Positions 9,101 to 10,474 of a DNA stretch of 10,474 nt are shown here, in pieces. Source of the stretch: Tetmemena sp. SeJ-2015 (taxonomy: Eukaryota; Ciliophora; Spirotrichea; Sporadotrichida; Oxytrichidae); NCBI GenBank assembly GCA_027382625.1, contig JAJKFJ010025067.1, positions 1 to 10,474 of the forward strand, in the 5' to 3' direction. The notes below the pieces were generated by a model. The model did no database searches. It had not been told where the DNA came from and saw only the letters and a program-made list of their open reading frames with translations. Position 1 is the stretch's first letter. Every line of letters begins with the position of its first letter. The translations under genes were made by a program, and so were the position numbers.

Positions 9101-10474
9101 AGAGAGTATAGAATATTTATGACTCAGTATTCCAAGAAAATCTATCATTAAAAGACAGTTCAGTAATAGACGCACTTGGATCGTCCACCAACCAAGATAT
9201 CATCTATATATATTAATATTATCATACTATAGAACTGTAGTTTCATAAAAAATTAGGCGTAAAGAAATACCATCAAGCTTATTTATTCAAGAGCTCAAAT
9301 CATAGACTGCACTTTTACAGATAAGTTAAAAAGAAAATTATTAATGACTTATTAAAAAGTCATTAAAAAAATCTAAAAAATTAGTCTAAAATTTAATTCT
9401 ACTTTTTAGAGCTATTCAATTAGATAATTTTGAAACTGAAATAAAAATTTTATTAAAATTATAAATGAGATAATCTAGCGAATGAGTAGTCATTAAATAT
9501 AATTAAAATAAAAATATAATTCTTTATAAATTATATTAAATTATTTTAGTAAAAATTTTATTTAAATTTTTAAAAAATGGAGATGATATATTTTTTTAAA
9601 GAATTTATTTTTATGATATAATCCTTGACTATTCTAATTTAACAATTGCGAGGAGTAATTTTTCGTAATCTATTTTATTTACTATACCTGAAAGTAAATT
9701 ATTTATTGAAAACAGTAAAAGAAGAATTTATTTCATGTTGTATGCTAAAATATTTTATATGTCTTTGACTCCTCCATAATTTCCATCTAAAAAATAGATA
9801 AATTTATTCAGGCATTTTCAACTATTGAATATAATATGAGTAATTTCAAAAATTGAAATAAAATCAAAAAGATTATATTTGTAAATTTCTTAAAGAAAAT
9901 TGAGCCAAACTTAAATCTAAGGAAAATAATACTTTTCATTTATTCTTCTAGCAAATGTTATCTAGGTAATTTGATTAATAAAACTGTCATAGTCTTCTTA
10001 TATTATTTATTTAATTAAATCCTAATTCAATTTCTCATCTATTATCAATTATATCTGTAGAATCCCAATAAGTTTAAAAATAGTCAAGCAGCATTTATGG
10101 AAGTTTCCTTTTCGTTATCTTGAGCAATAATCTTTTGATTACTTAATCTACTTTAAATGATATAAAAATAAATTATTTCAGCGGAGGCTATGCTTTAAAA
10201 GGAGGAGCATTATATACCCAAGGTGATAGCAATATTACCATCACAGATTCTAACTTTACTATTGTAAGAATCAGGGGTGAAGTCAAAATTGGAGAAATTA
10301 ATTCAAGCTCAGACAGTGAAAGTCTTCTCCTATATGCAGGATAAATATAGACCCGTGCCAGAATAATTGGACTCAGATCCACAGAATCTGCTTGCTCTAC
10401 TCCTGATTTGACCTTGGCGGATAAAATTACGACTCGGCTGGTAGAATTATACTGCTGCAGCTAAAATATACGAC
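1..10474 (+). CDS. IES-interrupted germline gene for a large beta-helix repeat protein (partial at both ends)
   Basis: One gene in about 41 collinear MDSs explains nearly all coding signal. Joining the pieces at pointer repeats gives a single frame of about 1,390 codons with many TAA and TAG codons (glutamine) and no TGA that I found. The protein carries repeated rungs of about 23-30 residues: a glycine pair or variant (GG, AG, DG, SG, EG), two or three hydrophobic or aromatic residues, then N/T/S-rich strands such as NITTITLQNVTL and a further NxxAxxGG. This is the pattern of right-handed beta-helix proteins of the pectin-lyase or Pmp-like type, usually secreted or surface exposed. I see no catalytic motif, signal peptide or certain membrane anchor. 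Start and stop lie outside the window. The exact family and function are unknown; the repeat fold is inferred from pattern only. Confidence 0.8.
100..480. other. Candidate IES, 381 bp, pointer TCAG
   Basis: Very AT-rich, with no convincing coding signal except a weak open frame near 430-480. TCAG at 100-103 recurs at 481-484. Removal joins LAFIS to EERRILDEI in frame. The pointer is short, so the exact ends are uncertain. Confidence 0.45.
481..532 (+). CDS. MDS 2, acidic piece
   Basis: Frame 1 encodes SEERRILDEIDSSESLD, an acidic stretch unlike IES translations. Upstream the frame stays open as NNYLNILF, so the true left end could lie before 481. It joins MDS 3 at CTTGATT. Confidence 0.65.
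526..727. other. IES, 202 bp, pointer CTTGATT
   Basis: CTTGATT at 526-532 recurs at 728-734. Deleting 202 bp shifts frame 1 to frame 2 and joins SSESLD to WRVNPRISFLEG. The interior is extremely A/T rich. Confidence 0.8.
728..932 (+). CDS. MDS 3 and 4, first recognisable rungs
   Basis: Frame 2 reads WRVNPRISFLEGKNKLK to about 783. Frame 0 then reads NIDIFIWVARLQNAIASEG, followed by IQNKIQIKQ and ends FVQEN. The two EG positions lie about 24 residues apart if a 16-bp element at 778-793 is removed. LQNAIASEGI is a typical rung turn (N-x-A-x-x-G-G-I). Confidence 0.65.
778..793. other. Possible very short IES, 16 bp, pointer ATTAAA
   Basis: ATTAAA at 778-783 recurs at 794-799. Removal changes frame 2 to frame 0 and gives normal rung spacing. 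The region is a run of similar A/T words (another ATTAAA at 784), so the position is ambiguous. Confidence 0.4.
925..1390. other. IES, 466 bp, pointer AAGAGAAT
   Basis: AAGAGAAT at 925-932 recurs at 1391-1398. Removal shifts frame 0 to frame 1 and joins NFVQEN to YCIIHMSSTS, with 24 residues between the EG and YC turns. The interior is AT-rich; the open stretch in frame 2 (815-1216) is the length expected by chance when TGA is the only stop. Confidence 0.8.
1391..1437 (+). CDS. MDS 5
   Basis: Frame 1 encodes ENYCIIHMSSTSFIF, a rung in which YC replaces the glycine pair. It is locally less AT-rich than its flanks. It joins MDS 6 at TTTTC to continue NMKINQNFNRAISGNGG, which restores a 26-residue spacing. 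Confidence 0.7.
1433..1998. other. IES, 566 bp, pointer TTTTC
   Basis: TTTTC at 1433-1437 recurs at 1999-2003. Removing 566 bp moves frame 1 to frame 0 as required. This is the longest inferred IES. Its first 30 bp also translate plausibly (CENLFL), so another junction is possible. I see no gene in it. Confidence 0.65.
1999..2117 (+). CDS. MDS 6
   Basis: Frame 0 encodes NMKINQNFNRAISGNGGIFY, then FTSGRSIYLNKNLFFQNI. GNGGIFYF is a canonical rung start, and TAA is read as Gln in FFQN. The open frame continues as ATVGDHRGSVL to about 2150, which may mean the segment is longer than given. Confidence 0.8.
2113..2162. other. Tentative IES, 50 bp, pointer ATATT
   Basis: ATATT at 2113-2117 recurs at 2163-2167. 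Removal moves frame 0 to frame 2 and gives 26 residues between GG and the next DG. The element is unusually G/C-rich and coding-like for an IES. TGTT (2123 and 2158, 35 bp) is an alternative junction with the same frame effect. Confidence 0.45.
2163..2234 (+). CDS. MDS 7
   Basis: Frame 2 encodes KMKQIDGFLLLEEHFKLTHL, with DG as the rung turn. It joins MDS 8 at TTAA to give LELIYANEVGSIVF, a good rung continuation. Confidence 0.65.
2231..2365. other. IES, 135 bp, pointer TTAA
   Basis: TTAA at 2231-2234 recurs at 2366-2369. The length is a multiple of three, but the element contains in-frame TGA codons (for example 2333-2335) that removal eliminates. Confidence 0.6.
2366..2509 (+). CDS. MDS 8, G/C-richer piece
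   Basis: Frame 2 reads YANEVGSIVFTNN, then VQGYPTPASTLITSLDPMLF and PGTWFSFQLE. GSIVFTNN is a rung start and PGTWFSFQ can be the next. The proline-rich middle (about 2418-2485) is atypical, and other frames are open there, so this part is less certain. Confidence 0.6.
2507..2806. other. Tentative IES, 300 bp, pointer GAA
   Basis: GAA at 2507-2509 recurs at 2807-2809. Removal joins FSFQLE to SFIQIKIYSNKSEKN with normal spacing. Open frame 2 runs through the whole element without TGA, so length alone does not demand removal; composition does. TTAGAA repeats (2504, 2785) suggest a different or two-step arrangement. Confidence 0.4.
2807..2885 (+). CDS. MDS 9
   Basis: Frame 2 encodes ESFIQIKIYSNKSEKNISGV, then QFYCVY; SGVQFY is a rung turn. 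The reading upstream (SLNESF) is also plausible, so the left end is approximate. Confidence 0.75.
2878..3182. other. IES, 305 bp, pointer CGTTTATA
   Basis: CGTTTATA at 2878-2885 recurs at 3183-3190. Removal moves frame 2 to frame 1 and eliminates the TGA at 2993. The joined rung is long (about 38 residues), so a further small IES may sit near 3211-3228 (TTTTA repeat, 18 bp). Confidence 0.7.
3183..3393 (+). CDS. MDS 10
   Basis: Frame 1 reads LDPLFYILYSFQFCIMNNTF, ENIYFSFTSGIYHLVES, then TKGDLFDSSQIMALK. SG and GD act as rung turns. The T-rich stretch 3315-3340 inside it stays open. Confidence 0.75.
3391..3433. other. IES, 43 bp, pointer AAA
   Basis: AAA at 3391-3393 recurs at 3434-3436. Removal moves frame 1 to frame 2, joining IMALK to IICENIQKKTK with 27 residues between turns. 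The pointer is minimal, so the ends may shift by a base or two. Confidence 0.55.
3434..3593 (+). CDS. MDS 11
   Basis: Frame 2 encodes IICENIQKKTKFKSAFGGSS, FLSIYFTEIQSLLLSVDSVK and NIQMGYSSAAS. The run of six G at 3485-3490 encodes the glycine pair. Confidence 0.8.
3588..3658. other. IES, 71 bp, pointer CCATTT
   Basis: CCATTT at 3588-3593 recurs at 3659-3664. Removal moves frame 2 to frame 1, joining SSAASI to SFSDENSIYKN. Confidence 0.8.
3659..3787 (+). CDS. MDS 12
   Basis: Frame 1 encodes SFSDENSIYKNIQSWNAGII, then YSARGGNFIFKNITIQIKI. AGIIY is a rung turn and NITIQ a beta strand. Confidence 0.85.
3781..3932. other. IES, 152 bp, pointer AAGTTTA
   Basis: AAGTTTA at 3781-3787 recurs at 3933-3939. 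Removal moves frame 1 to frame 0, joining TIQIKIK to FIVKDGISNK with 27-residue spacing. Confidence 0.85.
3933..4046 (+). CDS. MDS 13
   Basis: Frame 0 encodes FIVKDGISNKMLLSDLRITN, then CTSFILSVAGVGGFISK. The minus strand is open across 3851-4039 only as an antisense shadow. Confidence 0.85.
4041..4532. other. IES, 492 bp, pointer TCTAAA
   Basis: TCTAAA at 4041-4046 recurs at 4533-4538. Removal keeps the frame, eliminates the TGA at 4074-4076 and gives GGFISK-ILSETTTFVN with 25-residue spacing. A second repeat, TAAAATAT (4067 and 4535), is a less fitting alternative. Nothing recognisable lies inside. Confidence 0.75.
4533..4688 (+). CDS. MDS 14 and 15
   Basis: Frame 0 encodes ILSETTTFVNILIQN (4539-4583), then, after a 51-bp IES, MISNQFGGFIYSTENFYN. 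NQFGGFIYS is a textbook rung start. Confidence 0.85.
4581..4631. other. IES, 51 bp, pointer AACAT
   Basis: AACAT at 4581-4585 recurs at 4632-4636. Removal keeps frame and yields ILIQN-MISNQFGG. Another AACAT at 4566 would also work (66 bp). Confidence 0.65.
4680..4987. other. IES, 308 bp, pointer TTCTACAAC
   Basis: TTCTACAAC at 4680-4688 recurs at 4988-4996. Removal moves frame 0 to frame 2, joining STENFYN to LFVQNVSI. A 9-bp repeat at exactly the coding break is strong evidence. Confidence 0.88.
4988..5274 (+). CDS. MDS 16 to 18
   Basis: Frame 2 encodes FYNLFVQNVSI, VNANASQGLLFYGISSK, LENSFYLQNI and, after a 15-bp element with a TGA, ARISFENISYSCNDTNW and NFNFRNFSLSNCF. QGLLFY is a rung turn. 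The 5140-5240 part lacks a clear glycine pair. Confidence 0.75.
5018..5032. other. Possible very short IES, 15 bp, pointer ATC
   Basis: ATC at 5018-5020 recurs at 5033-5035. Removal changes NVSIIYINIVNANA to NVSIVNANA, giving 25-residue spacing. Frame is unchanged, so the evidence is only spacing. Confidence 0.35.
5110..5124. other. Short IES, 15 bp, pointer AAATATA
   Basis: AAATATA at 5110-5116 recurs at 5125-5131. The element holds the only in-frame TGA (5120-5122) between two good coding stretches in one frame, so removal is needed for read-through. Confidence 0.65.
5269..5321. other. IES, 53 bp, pointer TTGCTT
   Basis: TTGCTT at 5269-5274 recurs at 5322-5327. Removal moves frame 2 to frame 1, joining FSLSNCF to GRFSDAEYLSS. 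Confidence 0.82.
5322..5358 (+). CDS. MDS 19, 37-bp micro-MDS
   Basis: Frame 1 encodes CFGRFSDAEYLS between two pointers. It links LSNCF to SSNGSGIFEV. Confidence 0.8.
5354..5598. other. IES, 245 bp, pointer TAAGT
   Basis: TAAGT at 5354-5358 recurs at 5599-5603. Removal moves frame 1 to frame 0, joining DAEYLS to SNGSGIFEVNN. Confidence 0.8.
5599..5687 (+). CDS. MDS 20
   Basis: Frame 0 encodes SSNGSGIFEVNNITTITLQN, then VTLKQLNGN. It is one of the clearest beta strands in the gene. The frame meets TGA at 5700 unless the next IES is removed. Confidence 0.85.
5685..5735. other. IES, 51 bp, pointer AAT
   Basis: AAT at 5685-5687 recurs at 5736-5738. Removal eliminates the TGA at 5700 and gives LNGN-IEGIILF with 25-residue spacing. 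ATGG (5680, 5716; 36 bp) is an alternative. Confidence 0.5.
5736..5799 (+). CDS. MDS 21 and 22, two micro-MDSs
   Basis: Frame 0 encodes NIEGIILFI (5736-5763) and FCFL (5779-5799). With MDS 23 this gives EGIILFIFCFLKCFPLKQ. The two pieces are only 28 and 21 bp including pointers. Confidence 0.7.
5755..5778. other. Short IES, 24 bp, pointer TTTTTATCT
   Basis: TTTTTATCT at 5755-5763 recurs at 5779-5787. Removal of 24 bp restores 26-residue spacing between the EG and SG turns. Frame is unchanged. Confidence 0.65.
5795..6022. other. IES, 228 bp, pointer CTTAA
   Basis: CTTAA at 5795-5799 recurs at 6023-6027. Removal joins FCFL to KCFPLKQTASN. Frame is unchanged; composition inside is IES-like with no rung motif. 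Confidence 0.65.
6023..6127 (+). CDS. MDS 23
   Basis: Frame 0 encodes LKCFPLKQTASNIESNSSGF, then LTTFNQFQTLNVYN. SGFL is the rung turn. Several TAA/TAG codons are read as Gln. Confidence 0.82.
6123..6403. other. IES, 281 bp, pointer AATTT
   Basis: AATTT at 6123-6127 recurs at 6404-6408. Removal moves frame 0 to frame 2, joining TLNVYN to LSISNYLVNTQ with 26 residues between SG and GG. Confidence 0.8.
6404..6536 (+). CDS. MDS 24
   Basis: Frame 2 encodes NLSISNYLVNTQGGGVLSCS, then DGRTDQTLPSQATINFTMLN and ISNV. The G/C-rich GGAGGAGGAG at 6441-6450 codes the triple glycine. Confidence 0.87.
6529..6604. other. IES, 76 bp, pointer TAATGTTG
   Basis: TAATGTTG at 6529-6536 recurs at 6605-6612. Removal moves frame 2 to frame 0, drops the TGA at 6548-6550 and joins LNISNV to VVKGNGGMFY. 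Confidence 0.9.
6605..6823 (+). CDS. MDS 25
   Basis: Frame 0 encodes VVVKGNGGMFYINNSQILSF, NIQQINAKNVTANQGGGFYI and EQMSNEILISSLNSARQ, then NIYSQVQSLK. Two perfect glycine turns are separated by 26 residues. It is among the longest uninterrupted pieces. Confidence 0.9.
6817..7194. other. IES, 378 bp, pointer TGAAATT
   Basis: TGAAATT at 6817-6823 recurs at 7195-7201. Removal keeps frame 0, joining VQSLK to LIFQCQDFFETD. The frame happens to stay open across the element, so composition and loss of the repeat pattern carry the argument. Confidence 0.75.
7195..7263 (+). CDS. MDS 26
   Basis: Frame 0 encodes LIFQCQDFFETDIDSLVVAA between pointers. It is clearly less AT-rich than both neighbours. 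Confidence 0.8.
7259..7377. other. IES, 119 bp, pointer TACCA
   Basis: TACCA at 7259-7263 recurs at 7378-7382. Removal moves frame 0 to frame 2, joining SLVVAAT to TPRSVIYIESN. Confidence 0.82.
7378..7817 (+). CDS. MDS 27 and 28
   Basis: Frame 2 encodes TPRSVIYIESNQNYLTLNNT, IFENCQTSFRGGVISLISSK and YYAHNFGVQGGVFYIYNSS to 7591. After a 22-bp IES, frame 0 encodes DSVFESNWADEGGVIITDLK, VNVTISNSYSRSRGGVASA and TLNFSGSNMSII. Five glycine turns are visible. Without IES removal frame 2 ends at TGA 7622-7624. Confidence 0.9.
7588..7609. other. Short IES, 22 bp, pointer AGAT
   Basis: AGAT at 7588-7591 recurs at 7610-7613. Removal moves frame 2 to frame 0, joining SSFFIQ to DSVFESNW with 23-residue spacing. 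TTCC (7573, 7613; 40 bp) also restores frame but gives a rung that is too short. Confidence 0.7.
7814..8031. other. IES, 218 bp, A-run pointer (AAAA)
   Basis: The A-run at 7813-7820 and AAAA at 8032-8035 act as pointer; exact ends are ambiguous within the run. Removal moves frame 0 to frame 2, joining NMSIIQ to KGGDLKYQMIESS. The element is G/C-richer than most IESs and contains a hairpin at 7831-7860. Confidence 0.6.
7831..7860. repeat. Perfect 9-bp inverted repeat
   Basis: TGGGGAAAT (7831-7839) and ATTTCCCCA (7852-7860) pair perfectly around a 12-nt loop. It lies inside an inferred IES. It may be a relic of an element or chance; it is not followed by a T-run typical of a bacterial terminator. 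Confidence 0.6.
8032..8078 (+). CDS. MDS 29
   Basis: Frame 2 encodes KGGDLKYQMIESSCF. GGDLKY is the rung turn, coded by a run of five G. Confidence 0.75.
8072..8103. other. IES, 32 bp, pointer TGCTTTA
   Basis: TGCTTTA at 8072-8078 recurs at 8104-8110. Removal moves frame 2 to frame 1, joining MIESSC to FNSLKLLSITN. Confidence 0.85.
8104..8403 (+). CDS. MDS 30 and 31
   Basis: Frame 1 encodes FNSLKLLSITNSSSILGGVI, YSNSKLKLQI, FSVTNSKADQQGGVFFFQD, FSVILQNMTIQDFQSPLGGF and NTKIQNCN. Three glycine turns are present. A direct repeat TAATTCCT (8109, 8136) lies inside but is probably coding. Confidence 0.87.
8210..8233. other. Possible short IES, 24 bp, pointer AATT
   Basis: AATT at 8210-8213 recurs at 8234-8237. 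Frame is unchanged. Removal shortens an overlong rung (36 to 28 residues). Evidence is spacing only. Confidence 0.4.
8394..8538. other. IES, 145 bp, pointer AAATTGCAAC
   Basis: AAATTGCAAC at 8394-8403 recurs at 8539-8548, the longest pointer in the window. Removal moves frame 1 to frame 2, eliminates the downstream in-frame TGA and joins TKIQNCN to ISCISPDF. The interior is very AT-rich. Confidence 0.92.
8539..8748 (+). CDS. MDS 32
   Basis: Frame 2 encodes SSFYLENSAQVIFDKIKLQN, CISNFQDGVILARNTQITI and QQSQMLNNTGI. DGVIL is the rung turn. The first 25 residues fit the repeat poorly and could hide another small IES. Confidence 0.83.
8743..8815. other. IES, 73 bp, pointer AATCAA
   Basis: AATCAA at 8743-8748 recurs at 8816-8821. 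Removal moves frame 2 to frame 0, joining LNNTGI to NGGLLRLYNSN, a perfect NGG turn. Confidence 0.9.
8816..8999 (+). CDS. MDS 33 and 34
   Basis: Frame 0 encodes NGGLLRLYNSNLSLSDSQLF and SNRAQIGGVKLIIQSYLF. Frame 1 then encodes LIKRSNFSGNAAQTKA. The frame changes by one base near 8934, where an IES is inferred; frame 0 otherwise hits TGA at 8937. Confidence 0.85.
8934..8949. other. Tentative very short IES, 16 bp, pointer GTCT
   Basis: GTCT at 8934-8937 recurs at 8950-8953. Removal restores frame and gives 26-residue spacing (SYLFV-LIKRSNF). AAA (8906, 8940; 34 bp) is an alternative. A frame change here is certain; which repeat is used is not. Confidence 0.5.
8995..9029. other. IES, 35 bp, pointer AAAGC
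   Basis: AAAGC at 8995-8999 recurs at 9030-9034. Removal moves frame 1 to frame 0, joining GNAAQTK to AGVINANSES. Confidence 0.87.
9030..9077 (+). CDS. MDS 35
   Basis: Frame 0 encodes AGVINANSESYLHIY between two pointers; AG is the rung turn. Confidence 0.85.
9070..9112. other. IES, 43 bp, pointer ATATTTAT
   Basis: ATATTTAT at 9070-9077 recurs at 9113-9120. Removal moves frame 0 to frame 1, joining ESYLHIY to DSVFQENLSL, a clear rung. Confidence 0.92.
9113..9203 (+). CDS. MDS 36
   Basis: Frame 1 encodes DSVFQENLSLKDSSVIDALG, then SSTNQDII. It is noticeably less AT-rich than the flanking IESs. Confidence 0.87.
9198..9219. other. Short IES, 22 bp, pointer TATCAT
   Basis: TATCAT at 9198-9203 recurs at 9220-9225. 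Removal moves frame 1 to frame 2, joining STNQDII to LQNCSFIKNQ. Confidence 0.88.
9220..9332 (+). CDS. MDS 37
   Basis: Frame 2 encodes LQNCSFIKNQAQRNTIKLIY, then SRAQIIDCTFTDKLK. Two strands have Cys (NCSF, DCTF) at the same rung position. Confidence 0.87.
9326..9569. other. IES, 244 bp, pointer TTAAAAA
   Basis: TTAAAAA at 9326-9332 recurs at 9570-9576. Removal moves frame 2 to frame 0, joining CTFTDKLK to NGDDIILDY. The interior is extremely AT-rich and holds the TGA that ends frame 2. Confidence 0.85.
9570..9720 (+). CDS. MDS 38 and 39
   Basis: A 21-bp micro-MDS (9570-9590) encodes LKNGDDI. After a 30-bp IES, frame 0 encodes ILDYSNLTIARSNFSQSILF and TIPESKLFIENSK. NGDDII acts as the rung turn. 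Confidence 0.83.
9583..9612. other. Short IES, 30 bp, pointer ATGATATA
   Basis: ATGATATA at 9583-9590 recurs at 9613-9620. Frame is unchanged; removal deletes a T-rich insert and gives NGDDIILDYSN. Confidence 0.8.
9716..10074. other. IES, 359 bp, pointer TAAAA
   Basis: TAAAA at 9716-9720 recurs at 10075-10079. Removal moves frame 0 to frame 2, joining KLFIENSK to NSQAAFMEVSF. The interior is AT-rich with no rung motif. Confidence 0.75.
10075..10120 (+). CDS. MDS 40
   Basis: Frame 2 encodes KNSQAAFMEVSFSLS; AAFMEV stands in for GGAFY. It meets TGA at 10121 unless the next IES is removed. Confidence 0.8.
10117..10145. other. Short IES, 29 bp, pointer ATCT
   Basis: ATCT at 10117-10120 recurs at 10146-10149. 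Removal moves frame 2 to frame 1, joining EVSFSLS to TLNDIKINYFSGG. Confidence 0.72.
10146..10474 (+). CDS. MDS 41, long terminal piece running off the window
   Basis: Frame 1 is open to the edge: STLNDIKINYFSGGYALKGG, ALYTQGDSNITITDSNFTIV, RIRGEVKIGEINSSSDSES, then a Ser/Thr/Arg-rich stretch without clear rungs. Near 10410-10460 frame 0 (DLGGQNYDSAGRIILLQ) looks as rung-like as frame 1, so another junction may be hidden. The open minus frame at 10188-10382 is an antisense shadow. Confidence 0.75.

Noticed and set aside
10188..10382. Minus-strand ORF of 64 codons
   Set aside because: It is antisense to the clear plus-strand rungs of MDS 41 (GGALYTQGDSNITIT).
1..10474. Decayed pseudogene or indel-rich assembly as the explanation for the frameshifts
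   Set aside because: Random decay would not place direct repeats of up to 10 bp at the breaks or restore frame and rung spacing on removal of one copy. Individual weak junctions could still be sequence errors.
1..10474. Spliceosomal introns instead of IESs
   Set aside because: The inserts do not begin with GT and end with AG; they are bounded by pointer repeats of differing sequence.
1..10474. tRNA, rRNA, CRISPR array, transposase or telomere repeats
   Set aside because: I saw no clover-leaf elements, spaced repeats, conserved rRNA segments, transposase motifs or G4T4/C4A4 arrays.

Overview
The window reads as germline (micronuclear) DNA of a spirotrich, probably hypotrich, ciliate. It appears to hold one large protein gene on the + strand, cut into about 41 coding pieces (macronuclear-destined segments, MDSs) by about 40 AT-rich internal eliminated sequences (IESs). 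No conventional long ORF is visible, because the coding pieces change frame again and again and because TAA and TAG must be read as glutamine (ciliate code 6, TGA the only stop).

The key observation is this. Coding pieces with a repeated glycine-pair motif (GG-[VIF]-[FI]-Y and relatives, about every 23-30 residues) are separated by AT-rich stretches. At almost every break a short direct repeat (pointer, 3-10 bp) lies at the end of one piece and the start of the next. Deleting one pointer copy plus the intervening DNA restores the frame, removes in-frame TGA codons and usually gives the expected repeat spacing. I worked through 40 such junctions by hand; 29 have pointers of 5 bp or more. All pieces are in order and in one orientation, so the locus is interrupted but not scrambled. 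About 6.3 kb is inferred IES and about 4.2 kb is MDS (roughly 1,390 codons).

Layout: 1-932 holds N-terminal-side pieces without clear GG repeats (MDS 1-3), grading into the first rungs (MDS 4). From 932 to 10340 it is a string of right-handed beta-helix-like rungs, with IESs of 15 to 566 bp. From 10146 to the right edge is one long uninterrupted, less AT-rich piece where the repeat fades. No start codon, TGA stop or telomere-addition site was identified, so the gene probably runs off both ends.

The predicted protein resembles the large, secreted or surface-exposed beta-helix (pectin-lyase-fold, polymorphic-outer-membrane-protein-like) repeat proteins common in ciliates; its function is unknown. 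I see no tRNA, rRNA, CRISPR array, transposase gene or minus-strand gene. The organism assignment is inference from genetic code, composition and variable pointers; pointers that vary in sequence argue against Paramecium- or Euplotes-type TA-bounded IESs.
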